Shown: piece by piece, positions 40,051 to 55,148 of the stretch | Numbering within the stretch: position 1 is the first letter of the stretch | Layout: each line of letters opens with the position of its first letter | DNA from: Zonotrichia leucophrys gambelii | Lineage: Eukaryota > Chordata > Aves > Passeriformes > Passerellidae | Assembly: GCF_028769735.1 (NCBI RefSeq) | Contig: NC_088170.1 | Span: 64,581,085 to 64,645,084 of the forward strand | Direction: 5' to 3' | Length of the DNA stretch: 64,000 bases | Made by a program: the position numbers and the translations under genes | Notes under the pieces: generated by a model | Databases searched by the model: none | Told to the model about the DNA's origin: nothing | What the model saw: the letters and a program-made list of their open reading frames with translations, nothing else

Positions 40051-43000
40051 ATTTTGGCCACGTTATTTTGGGTCAAATAAAACAAGCCAGTTCACACGAC
40101 TCATAATCACAAGTGGGTGCTGTCTGAAGCCCAGACTGATGCAGACTAAGACCCTGCATCTGGTATTTCTTCATGGTGAGCTGCAGGTTTCCAAAGGGAT
40201 CAAGACTTGACAGTGTAGGATGTTTTTTCAGACTCAGTGTGGGACATTTTTCCAGACTGAGCACAAGCCTTAATGGCTGCACCAGTGTCAACAGCAATAA
40301 GAGTTCTTGTGTACTGCAGACTATCCCAGCAGTGACAGAAAGCCCACAGAACCTCATTTGCCTGCTTCATAAATAGGGCAAGAGTTCATCCAATGTTCAT
40401 TTCAATCAGAATTACTCTGGGGAGCTGGTTGCTGCTCTTGTGAAGGCATAAAATCCCATCAGTTGGGAGCATGGTCAGATCCCATAGGATATGCGTGAGC
40501 ACAGAAGAATTTAAAGAAATTGTGTTTTATTTCTTTTTGTATTCCAGTGTGTAACCCATCTTTGTATTCATAGTAGAGAATATAAGGGCAAATCCTTACC
40601 CATACTGCAGGAGAACAGTTTCTGCAGGGCAGAACTTCAGCCATCTCTTGTAGTAGAAGTGGTTTTGTCCTCTGTGGACCAGCTAGCAGAGCAGGAATGT
40701 ATCCTTCACCAGTTATGTGGGTCTGATCACTTGGAGCACAAAGAACAAGTAAGTTTCAGGCTGAAAAAGAGACATCTGAAGGGGGGAAATGTTAGCTACA
40801 GAACCTCGGGCAGCACAAACTGTTAAGGAAATAATCTTTCATTGTCTCTTCCAGTCACACAAAGTGTACATCAAATGAAACCAGCAAATGGTAGGTTGTT
40901 GTGGATGCTAAAAGCTGAATGAGTTCCAGAAGTGACAAGAAACAAAAAGAAGAAATTCTATTAGATACTTCCTATGGTTCAACAGTTCCCAGAGCTACAA
41001 CTTTCTGAAGGCTGGCAAAATATTTTGAAGCATCATATGACTGCCCTATCCCACTGGTGGAGATTTTTTGCTGTACCTTTGGTTTGTGGTCAGTGTGTTC
41101 CTCAGTCCACCCCAAGTTCAAGTGTGTCCAAAGGACATGAAGATATAAGGTAGCCTAAAAGACATATCTATAAAAGTAGTTACAGCAGAGGAGGTGGTGC
41201 CGGTATTCCATTCCCTCCCAGAAACCCAGAGGGAGTCAGATCACATTTCTAAAATACTCTGTGGCCTCTTGCACAACATCTGTCAGCCAGTCCCTTTGAA
41301 GCCCGTTTCTGGTGATCACTGATCTAAGACTAAATCCATATCTGAGGCAGTAGATTGGATGCAGCACACATCAAATATACATTATTTATATATGTATATA
41401 AATGTGTGTATATATAGATGCTTCATATTCCAAAATCTTATTTTTGGAGCAGCTGTCCAATGGAAATTGGAAGTCTCGATTAGAGATTTTCTCAATCATT
41501 ACATGTAAAAAATGGTAATATAGGTCTATGAAATCTGTAGGTCATCCAATTTTCAAAACCTAAGGAGTATGATGGAACAATACTTACAGTTAATATTACT
41601 TTATGATCTTCCCTAGACTTGCCAATAGTTTTTCAAATGTGAGATCTTTCTTAACATAGTTCTTCAGAAAAACAAATAGTTTCATGAATCATTCATCTTG
41701 TCATCAAGCATCTTCATTTTTTTTCTTCTAGAAAAAAATATTCAATTGTTTATTTTCTCTTTACATGGATTGTGTTGGCCTTCCTTCAGTCTCTCTTTTC
41801 TAGCCTTCCTCTAGATTTCACACCACCTAAAAAAGATGTAATTAAGCCTAGAAAATACATAATTAAGCCATTGACTCCTGTTGCCCATCCTGCTAAGATA
41901 GTCAGTCACAAGTTCTCTTTCAAAAGAAAATCCCTGTCAAGAATAATAGACATTGCAGACTCAAGCCTGAAATTGTAAGGACTTTCAAGCATTAAAGGCA
42001 AGAATTTTGGTGCCATACCAATTTCAGAGCCAGTCACCTGGACCGAGTAGCTCCAGTAACAACTGGAATCACACCACTGCTGAAAGCCAAAATATTTCAC
42101 CAGGGGTGTGTGTGCAAGGCTCAGCACCCCCTTTCCCTGAGTTTTCAAGCAGCATCTAGGATGCTGGATGCTTCCAGATGTAGCCCTGGCAAGCATTTTT
42201 CTTTTGCTGAGAGCTGTAAACACCATAAAGTCCACAGTGCAGTTTCTTAGCCTTAAAATAAAACATGCTGAGTTCTTCAGACAAAAATTATTTCTGGCTT
42301 TTTTCTCCCCCTCCTGTGAATTTGTCCTTATATTTCAATATCTTTTCTTCCCCTCCCTTCGCCCTCCCTCTCCTGCTTTTTCCTGGACAGCTGTCTGCCA
42401 AATCACTTCATGATGCTCCTGCTGTCAGATTTGTACTTCTTTCATTACCCTTCCACTAAGGAATAAAAGATTTTGCTGGTAAATCAGCAATGAACACCTT
42501 CCCCACTGAGTCAGTATGTGTGATAGACACTTTTTGCAGAGACTAAAAACAACAAGAGAATGCAGAATGCTTAATTATTTTCTGGTCAGACTAGGCTATT
42601 ATCGTTAATGATGATCTGGATAATTAGTTTTTAGATGTTGTGTTTAAATTAGCAGTGAGCCTAAGCTGCACAGCATTTGATTCTTCAAAACTCAAGCCAG
42701 GATTCTTAGTCAATGGAAAAGCTCATGTTTAAAAAAAATTTAAAAAGCTGTTTTCATGAAATAAAGTACTGACTTGAGTTGAATCTAGCATCAGGAAGTG
42801 AAGAATTCCAAATCTGGAGAGTTTTTTTTGGGCTTGTGGTTTTTCATCTGAGCCAGGTTATCCACTCTTTCTTAGTTTACAACAGAAATTTCGAACATAT
42901 TTTCCTTGGAGAGATTGACACAGTAAAGATAATAAGAAACAGAGGCAGTATTCATTTGCAGAGGAGTACCTGCATAGCCAATCCCAATTCCATATTTGAG

Positions 43001-44310
43001 ATACTTAGGTCTGCTCTTTTCAGGAATATGCATGTGGGAGCAGGAACACCTTTATTCAAGTGCTGGGTTTGTTCTTCCCTGTTTCTGAAAACTGGATTTT
43101 TCTTCTGAAAATGAGGACTAGGGTCCATTCCCTGCAGTCAGCTCTTAAAAAAATTAAATCATTCCTTTAGGTGGGCTGGATTTTTAATGTCTATGTATAT
43201 TATATTGACATGGATGTAAAGATTGTTGATTGGCTGTCACCTGGCTGTCAACACACAATACCTCCAGATCACAACCACAAAAGTTATTTCCAATTTAGAG
43301 CCTCATCCAGAAAAAATGGCAGAACAGAAACCAGTGCCCTGCTGTCTTCTCTTCAGTTCCTTGCTGTGTCTCAAGTAAACTGTAACAAAACCACTGCAGC
43401 AGGTTTAACGGTGCATTACTGCTATCACAAAAGCTAAAGCCACTCCTGAGTGACCATCTGGCATGAAATTCAAAATATGTACTCATTTACTGGCAATCTT
43501 TTCCTGGCTGTCATTTCTCCTTAGCCACAAAAGTCTGCCAAGGGCTCATGGAGCCTGAAAGCTAATCACCTCCATTTCCTTCCTCCAAGAATAAACCATC
43601 TTTCAACCAGTCTTAACAATAGCTGCTGACTTCCATCACCACTGAAAATAGGGTAAAATCCTTAAATGAACCAAAAAATAAACAATACATAGCACATAGG
43701 GCTCTGTCCGGCTGTGCACGGACCCCACAGGGATGTGGGCAGGAGAGATGGGCAGGGGGTGTCAGAGGTTTGCAAAGCCACACAACCCATTTGTGCTGTG
43801 CACTGACAGCCTCTGGTGATTTTGTGCTTGTGAAAGCAAACCAGATCCTTATTAAAAAATCCATTCTGTGAACTGGACTACCTACCACCAGAATTCAAGT
43901 CATGCCAGCTTCCATGTGTCTCCTTTAAACTCTCTCCTCTTTTATCTCTGTTCTTCCCCTCTTTCCACCACCTCTCAGCCAGACCCTTGCTGTTTGTTCC
44001 TCTCTTTGTTTCTATTCCACATTCAGAACCTGATCAGCCACTGGGCTGAGATTTTCAAATGCCAAAGAACACTGAGAATTTCATTCCTAGAGATTTCAAA
44101 GGAATGTGTGTACCTCCCTCTGGCTTCTGTGAAAATGCCACTGTAACTGATTACTTTGTAGTCATTTTGATTTGGTTTTGGGCTATACTTTTTGTTTCCT
44201 AAATGTGTGCATTTTGTCCTTTTGCTAAGGGGAAATTGTAAGACTTTACAGGGGTAGATAAGTAACCACTGAGATCACAGGTAAGAAGGAAGGAGCTCTA
44301 CCATACAATG
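40051..44310. other. Intron 2 non-coding segment
   Basis: No coding exon or recognised repeat. An AT-rich simple tract (TATATATGTATATAAATGTG) lies at about 41376-41417. Pyrimidine-rich stretches near 42295-42400 and 43930-44020 look like ordinary intronic composition. Confidence 0.5.
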
Positions 44311-44650
44311 AGAGAATCATGGAATTGTTGAGGTTGGAAAAGACCTCTAAGATCATTGACTGGGACCTTTAACCCAGCGCTGCCAAGCCCACAATTAAAC
44401 CACATTCCCAAGTGCCACATCTACGTTTTGTGAATACTTCCAGAGCTGGTGAATCCATCACATCTCTGGGCAGCCTGTTCCAATGCCTGACCACCAAGTC
44501 AGTGAAGAAATTTTTCTTAGAATCCAATCTAAACCTCCCCTTGCTCAACTTGACACCCTTTCCCTTTGTCCTATCACTTGTTAGGGGGGAGGAGACCAAT
44601 CCTCACCTGCTGCAATCTCCTTTCAGGGAGTTATAGAGAGCAATAAACTG
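44311..44650 (-). mobile_element. CR1 LINE fragment (antisense)
   Basis: This is a well-preserved reverse-complement CR1 3' end, about 340 bases long. It contains AGAGAATCATGGAATTGTTG, AGGTTGGAAAAGACCTCTAA, CCCAAGTGCCACATCTACG, GGGCAGCCTGTTCCAATGCC, GTGAAGAAATTTTTCTTAG and a final TTCAGGGAGTTATAGAGAGC. It is the best-preserved antisense CR1 in the window. Confidence 0.93.
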
Positions 44651-46377
44651 TTCCAAGTGGGAAAGGATGTCACTACAAGAGAAAGTGACCAAAAATAAGA
44701 ATTAGCTAGGGTCACCTAGATATCACCTATACTTATTCTACCCCTTCTGACTAGGCCTTACTCTACACTCATTCTACCCATTCTAACTAGGATTTATTCA
44801 TCAGTTAACGAGTCTCAAATTAGTATATTTATCACTGATAGCTCTTTTAACTCCAGAAGCAATTTCATGTTCCTTTAGAACCAACAGCCCCAGTTTTAGT
44901 ACCTTTTCTGATCCTGTGTAAATGGGACACGAGTCACAGGCAGGTTTATGAGGTCTCAGAGAAGAGTTGCACTCTCAGGCAAAGCAAGATCTTCTGCACA
45001 AGTCTCTTTTCAGGGTGCAGGTTTGGTGCTCAGTTTACCTCACTGCAACAGTAATGCTGTGTGGAGGCAGAGTGCATATGTGACAGCTCACTGTGCCTTC
45101 CCCTGCAGAAAAAAAGATTTCCAAACAATTCCTTCAAAGCACAACATTTCTCTGCATGGCCTCCATGGTTTGCTTTTTATTGCACAGGACAGACACAAAC
45201 ATGAAAAGAAATTCTCAAGTCCTGTGCAGAAATCCTAGCTGTTATTCTGACAGTATTCCTTATTTCTGATGTTCATTTTACAGATGAAGTTATTTCACAG
45301 TTCAAACACTGCTTCTCTCTGTGTGGCAGCTACTGAGTCCACTGCAAACATTTAGCTATATTTTTCCCAGCTTCATTGCTTCTCATTTTCAGGAGAAGAG
45401 CAAGACTAAAAATAGTGTTTCCTTCACCCCTCTTCCCACTAACAAAAAATGCCAGACATTTTTTATTTGTTTGATAGTGAATTATCTTTTCCTCAGTTAT
45501 CTTTTGGAAGCAATTTTGTTAAGGAACAATACCTACAAAGCAGGAAGCAGGTCTCTTAATACCAAAGAGTGTTGGTAAAACTGATGGAAAATCACTTCAG
45601 TCCTGCAATGCACCATAAGATTCCACAGGAGAAAAAGCCGGGCTGGGATTCCTAAATAACCTCACAGCATCTGGTTGAGTTCCTTACAAGTGACCTTTGG
45701 TGATTTAAAGAACTGGGATGTTGGCATTCTCAGTGACTTTCTGGGGTCAGTGCTTGCAGTTCTGCTGAAGCCAAATTGGTGCTTTTTGCTGCAGGTCATG
45801 ACACAGCCCCTGTGCAGCCACTGCCTTCATTAGTGCTTATTATGATATCCCAGAGATGGCACCCTTAATTTAAAAATGGGCTAAGGAGAGGTGATCCTCC
45901 AGGCTGACAAAGGTTTTCCAGTTCTGAAAGCAGTGAGGCCCTTAGGGTCCTCATTTCCCTTTGAAAACAAATTAGCTTGGAGTAAATCTTTTCTTGGGTC
46001 CAAGGTGAGCAGCTGCATCTGCATCACTGAACTCTCCTCCTCCCAAAAACTCCCAAGTTATGTGAGTATGCCAGAAGTGTCCAAATGAGTCACTCTGGGT
46101 CACACTGTCCCCAGGTAGGAGCCTACTAAATCCCAAGAGAAGATGGAAAATTGTGGTGGAGCCCAGCTTTTCAGTATTGCTCATGTTTATTGCCAGAGAT
46201 GCAGTCTGGCAGCTCACAGCCTGCTGGGCTGTATCTGCAGAACATGGCCAGTAAGTACATAGATGGAAATAAATATTTCTGTTTATTCTATTCTCATTGG
46301 ACCATTTCTAGAATATTACCTCTAACTTTGGGTCCCTTGGTAAAAGGATGACTCAAAAAATACAAACATAATAATGG
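44651..46377. other. Intron 2 non-coding segment
   Basis: The start contains a short imperfect direct repeat: TATTCTACCCCTTCTGACTAGG is followed by a similar TCATTCTACCCATTCTAACTAGG near 44735-44792. Nothing else is recognised. Confidence 0.45.
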
Positions 46378-46580
46378 AGAGGAGAATCAGGAGCACAAAC
46401 TCTACAGAAAGAAATTGAGGGAACTGCATGTGTTTAGCCTGGTGAAGGTTTGGTGGGAAACTAATATCAGCTTTTCAGTGTGTACAGGAACACAAAGTAA
46501 ATGTCTTTATCAACATGATGCAGGACCAGAGGATAGAAGAAAATACTTATAAACTGAAAAAGGAGAGATTTTAACCTGAC
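46378..46580 (+). mobile_element. Old diverged CR1 fragment
   Basis: The sequence has the CR1 order AGAGAATCAGGAGCA, then GAGGGAACTGCATGTGTTTA-GCCTGG, then GGACCAGAGGATAGAAGAAAA and AAACTGAAAAAGGAGAGATTTT. These match the region coding the end of pol and the start of the 3' UTR. There is no tail. Divergence is high, so it is probably much older than the element at 39115. Confidence 0.6.
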
Positions 46581-49500
46581 AAAAATGTGCATTCCAGGAG
46601 TTGGGACCATGGGGAGACTGCACAGGCCAGTGGTGGCTGTTGGCTAGAGGTACCTCATTTAGTCTCTACCTTAGGTTTATACCTGCCACCTACCACACAC
46701 CCACATCCCAGCCCATTCAGAACCAGTGTTTCTTTCCTGCCCTTCTATAATAGCTCTTTCTGCCAAACTTTTGATATATTTTTATAATTAAGAAACAAAA
46801 AAAATTAAATCAGGAAAAAAAACCCTGTATTATATATTGCTCCGAATGTTTTAGAGGCAGTTTGACTTCCAGCTGCCCAAATAATAACAAAAAGGCAACA
46901 AGGTAGATTACCATCATTTAGGAACTGGATAAAACACACACTAGCTGCAGTCCATGTTTTTTCAAGACAAGAGCTCAAGCCCTGTGTTATAGCAATGAAA
47001 TTAGGAAAAACCCTGGGACATGGCTTTGCCATGGGCTTGCTGTGGGAATCTGGACTTGCAACTTATTCCCAGAAACAGAAAGAATTTCTCAGGAGATCAA
47101 AGGCAACAAAAGAATCCTCATTAGGACAGATTGCAGCTCAGAGAGACAGAAATTTGCCCAGTTTCTCAGTAGAGAAAAAACTCCTTTACCTTAATGTTAT
47201 TCTGCTCCACAGCCTAATTTATTGCCTGTTCAGAGTAGCTCTTCCCTGTCTCAAAGGAGCTGTGTGAAATTAGATTCATTAAGCCACATTAAGTGCCATG
47301 AGACTCTCTCATGGTTAAATTTCAGAAGGGCAGAGAGCACTGTCATCCAACAAGGGGCCTCCTCTGTCCAACAAATGTGCAATACACACTTGTGAATTGT
47401 GGTAAAAACACTCTACTTGTTCTATCTAACACATTTGAGATTTATCTTTCCTTCTTTTCTCCAAAATATTTCCTGTATTTTCCAGTCCCATACACATTCA
47501 AAAAAATCCATGTAATAATCTCAGGGCCATTAAAAAGGGAAATTTTTAACAAAAACATCAGAATAAATTCTACTGCCACCAAAAATAAAAATCTTATAAA
47601 GGATAAAGAAAATGTTCTGTGAGATTCAATAAATCATAAGATAGATCAAGGTTACTGACACATAGAGGTGTTGCTTAGGATTCTTGAATGGCCACAAATA
47701 CGACCAAACACAGGCTCATGTGTTTGATAGCTGAATCTAATTCATGACTCCTTGCAGACGGTTGTTATGAAGCCATTTTCAGTGTTTTAAACAAGATTGG
47801 CAATATCTCACAAGCATTTATCCCGTCCCTGCAGCTCAGAGAAGCAGAAGTGACAGATGCAGAGAGGGAGAGGGACGCTGGTTTCCCCTGGCACTGCCAC
47901 AGCCACTCCATTTGCAGGATTTGCTGGTGCCAGTGTGTCCCTGTGGCTGGCACTGGACTTATTGCCATGCTCAACAAATCACGCACCAAATCACCATCCC
48001 AGCAGCTGAGTGAGAGCCAGGTTTGTCTGGGGAGTGGCCCCTGCCCACAGGATGGTGGCTGCACTAATAAACCCAGCAGCACACGAGCAATAAAGGTTTC
48101 CCATCCCTCTGAATGCAGACTCCATCCACATCCTTTACTCACAGCAAGCTCTGCTAAGTGACTGGTTTAGTTTGCAGATGCAGAACATCCAGATTTATCT
48201 TCAAAGGTGTCTGCAAAACCCACCAGTTTTGACAGTGAAAAAACCTGGCTACTACTGCTGCTTAAGTGCCAACATATGGATTTCAGGCACTAATTGCATG
48301 CACCAAGGCTTGATTAAATTGCTCCCTGGAGCTTTGCCAGAATAAATTATTTCACTTAGCAAAAGCTGGATCTGCACTGCAATTTTGAAGCTGTTCCACG
48401 CATGCCAAGGCAGCATGGAGCTACACTGGAGGTGTGCCTCAGGTGGTTCAATCTCAGTGCACTAGCTCTGGTTTACATCCCACTGTCCTCTGCTACCCTG
48501 AGCAGACACAGTCTTAGATATCAGCCCCTCTGCAGAATCTGCTAGATACTGTTAGCCTCTTAACCAGGATAATATTTTCATTATCAAATGCCCAGATCAG
48601 CATGAAAATGGCTGGAAAAGGGGACTGTTCTGAAATCAATTGCATCAGCTAAGTGCCTGAAACTTGAGCTTTTTTGAAAAATACATCCCTAATATCATAA
48701 TGTACAATATTCCAGAAAATCCCCACTTGAGAATTTCAAGATGAGTGTCCTGATCTGAATTAATAACAGATACAACTTCACTGAACTCCATGAGCAGTAA
48801 TAGTTCTCAGGGATGATTGGGTCACTATCCTTTATGATTAATCAGACTTCCATGTATTTTTTTAATCCATGAAAAATCTACCATCTGGACAGCTTTGTAA
48901 TGAAGAGCTTTACAGCAAACAGCTGTAAACACATGAAAACTTTCTTCTCCCAGAGCACAGGAATGAGAATTTCAGGTGTTTGCAGGGACCCTGGAAATAT
49001 AGTGGCCTCCAAGGCTGAGGGCCCCCATGTAAACTGGGAGAGAAGTTCTATGGATGCTTTTGCTTCTCAGACTAAAAGAAAAAAAATTTTTAAAAGGTAC
49101 AAACAAACAGAAAAAATAGAAAATGAAAATGAAACCAAACTATCTATAAAGCTGCCGTATTTGTTAGGAGAACCTTTCTGAGAGATCATGAGTTGAAGGC
49201 TTGTCAACTCACTGACCAGCATTACCTGAGCTGCTGAAAATGGACATTTTCTTTAGCAAATTTGAGGGGGGAAATGCAGAATGGTATGTGTGCATATCTT
49301 CATTATGGTTTAGCACAAACGAAATAACTCCTGCTAGAATAAACTGAGACAAGAATAGCAATTCCAGCCCACACAGTTCTGCAGGAAATGTTCCAGAATA
49401 GCTACATGGAGTACATTCTCATTTCCAAATCGGAGTGCTCTTGAGAGAGGACATGCGAACCAAACCATGTGGATATGTGGGCATGTAATCAAACTTACAA

Positions 49501-50710
49501 AGCCACCGGGACTTAACAATGCTCAAAGCATCCATTGTACCTTGGTGGCAGAACAAGCCTCTCTGCCCATCCTGTTGCTTTAAAGCTGTTCATTTCCATC
49601 GCCAGATGCAAATTAAATCCCACACTTCCAGTATAAGGCAGTTTAATGACTGTTACCATCCAGCAGGGAGGTTGAGAACACAAAAGCTGCTTTCTGAGGG
49701 ACAGTAACTCGTTCAGCTGCAGCATTCCCAGCCTTGTGCCTGTACCCGCTGGCACTGTCAGCTACAATCCAGGATACACCTTCCAAGCCCTGTAGGAAAG
49801 GTTTTGTTTTGGCTTAAACTAAAATAAAACACTACCAATGGTGTTTTTGTGAAGGCAAACTTCAACTCCATAGCTTGGACAGGACACTTGGTCTTTCCTG
49901 GTGTTGCAGAAGAGCAGGAGGATAAGAACCTCCTGATGTCCTCAGTTCCATGTGGCCCAGAGGTTGTGGAAGTCCCTGTACATATATGGCTCACAGCAGA
50001 GCCTGGCCCAGATGAGATTACACCAGTTTACAAGGGCACTAGTTCAGTGTCTGCAGCACAGAAAAGACAGAATCTAAATCTATAAAATCCTAAGTCATAC
50101 ATGTTGCTGAAAAGCAACAAAATTCTTCTGCTTGTTTTTTGTTTTTTGGATTTTTTTCACCAGACTCTAATTTGCTACTGATGTCTGAAACTTCCAAACT
50201 TGCCTCTTCTACAACATTTTTTTCAAAACAGTCCTTTGCCTTTGAATTCTTACAGACAATCTGTGGTCAAAGAAACATCTGGGGAAGATTAAAAAATTAA
50301 AGGATTGGGCAATTTTTAATAAGTTTCCCTTGGGAATCTCAAGTACACTAGTGCAGAAATCTCAAGCACTTTGTTGCTTTTCAAATTATTTCATCAGGCT
50401 GTACTCTAAGATTAGCTTCACATTTTATTTACTGGACAGAACTTCCAGTCACCAATCTTCTCTTTGTCATTTAAGAAACTAAAATAGGAAAAAAATGCCA
50501 TAACCTTTCTTCATTTCTTTCCAGATATGATCAAGAGTGGCACTTCTGTGAGAGCAGCAGAGTAGATTTGGAAATATTTAAGTATTCGACACAGTCAAAT
50601 ATGAAAAAAAGAAAAAGAAAAAGTAGGACTTTGGACCACATAAATCAAACTGGAAGGACAAATAGAGATTATTAAAAATTTTTATTTTTCATTAAAAACT
50701 GTAGGTCAAC
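46581..50710. other. Intron 2 non-coding segment
   Basis: No exon or recognised repeat. The patch 47810-48170 is richer in G+C and gives overlapping chance frames on both strands of about 100-125 codons, none recognisable. Confidence 0.45.
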
Positions 50711-50882
50711 ATGACATTAGTTCAGTTGGGCAGGGCATGGTGCTTATAATTCCAAGGCGATGGGTTTGGTTCCCACATGGCCCATTCACTTTAAAGTCGG
50801 ATTCAATGATCCTTGAGAGTGTCTTCCAATTAAGACCATTCTATGATTCTGTGAGTCTGTGATTCTGTGGTTCTGTGACAGT
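50711..50882 (+). mobile_element. tRNA-derived SINE with CR1-like tail
   Basis: The first 75 or so bases look like a decayed tRNA-Ile gene. They contain an A-box-like TAGTTCAGTTGGGCAGGGCA, an anticodon-arm region GGTGCTTATAATTCCAAGG, and a B-box-like GGGTTTGGTTCCC followed by the acceptor end ATGGCCCA. The second part is a CR1-type 3' end (GATTCAATGATCCTTGAGAG, then ATTCTATGATTCTGTGAG and two more such units). This composite matches the SINE type described in zebra finch (TguSINE1). It lies about 615 bases before exon 3 and is not a functional tRNA gene. Confidence 0.85.
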
Positions 50883-51497
50883 GTGAAACACTTGAAGAGT
50901 ACTAACATGCAAAAAATGTGCCATCTTAGCTGGTCTGCAGCCAGAATGTCTCAGAAAAAAAGGTTAAATGAGTAAAAAATAGGAGAGGTGGGGACTTAGC
51001 TTGAATAACTGAAATTAGAAAGTTTTACAAAAGGCCTGTATATTTGTGATATTTGCACAAAAGAGAAACTTATGTCTTATTAGTGTATTTGGTCATCAAA
51101 TAGAATGAATCTTGGAGAAGATGAATCCCACTATGAACAGCAAAGGCATGCAAATCCCCAGACCTTAGTAAGGAACACAGTCTGAAACTGAAATATATTG
51201 TCCATTTGTGTCTAATCATCTGTTGTTTAAACAGGCTGAGTTTCATGAAAACAAAGGTCCATTACAGTCCCAGCAGGACCCAGGGAATTAACTGGGCATC
51301 AGAACAGGTTTTGTGCATATGCTCAGTGCAATGCTTTCCCTAGAGCTTGTTATTAACATCCTCTATCAACACCCTCAATCTGTGATCACCAGAACATCTC
51401 TCATTAAAAAACACTGTCAGTGCCTTTCCCTAAATATTTCTGCTCCGTTTTATAAATACCCCTCTTTAATAACCCGTGCACCCTGCTTTGTCTCTAG
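50883..51497. other. GRM3: End of intron 2
   Basis: A+T-rich, ending in the exon 3 acceptor. A TTTAATAAC branch-point-like sequence is near 51465-51473 and the tract CCTGCTTTGTCTCTAG ends at 51497. No repeat was recognised. Confidence 0.6.
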
Positions 51498-54727
<3,230 letters not shown>

Positions 54728-55148
54728 TATTGTATTTGCGGGGTGCCCCGATGAAGGAAGGAATGATGAATGCGACTCCATGATCTTAGAAGGATAATTT
54801 ATTATTTTATGATACTATATTATATTAAAGAATGCTATACTAAACTATACTAAAGAATACAGAAAAGATACTTACAGAAGGCTAAAAAGATAATAATGAA
54901 AACTCCTGACTCTCTCCAGCATCCCAACACAGCTTGGTCCTGATTGGCCAATGAGTGAAAACAACTCACAGCAGAATCCAATGAAACAATCACCTGTGGG
55001 TAAACAATCTCCAAACACATTCCCAGACAAGCAAAACACAGGAGAAGCAAATGAGATAATAATTGTTTCCCTTTTCTCTGAGGCTTCTCAGCTTCCCAGG
55101 AGAAAAATCCTGGGCAAAGGTATTTTTATAGAGAATGTGAATGCCACA
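54728..55148 (-). mobile_element. Solitary LTR of an endogenous retrovirus (antisense)
   Basis: This is the same superfamily as the LTRs at 33520 and 3340. All share GACTCCATG-like, AAGG-T-ATTTATTATTTTATGATA, TGATTGGCCA and CTGAGGC-TCTCAGCTTC-CAGGA blocks. CCTGAG lies on both sides (54722-54727 and 55149-55154), a probable 6-base target duplication. AATAAA is on the minus strand (TTTATT at 54798-54803). The left terminus is TATTGTATTT rather than a clean TG, so that end may be off by three bases. No viral coding sequence is attached. Confidence 0.82.

Noticed and set aside
50711..50784. A functional tRNA-Ile gene
   Set aside because: The cloverleaf positions are decayed (anticodon arm, B box and acceptor mismatches) and a CR1 tail follows, so it is a SINE.
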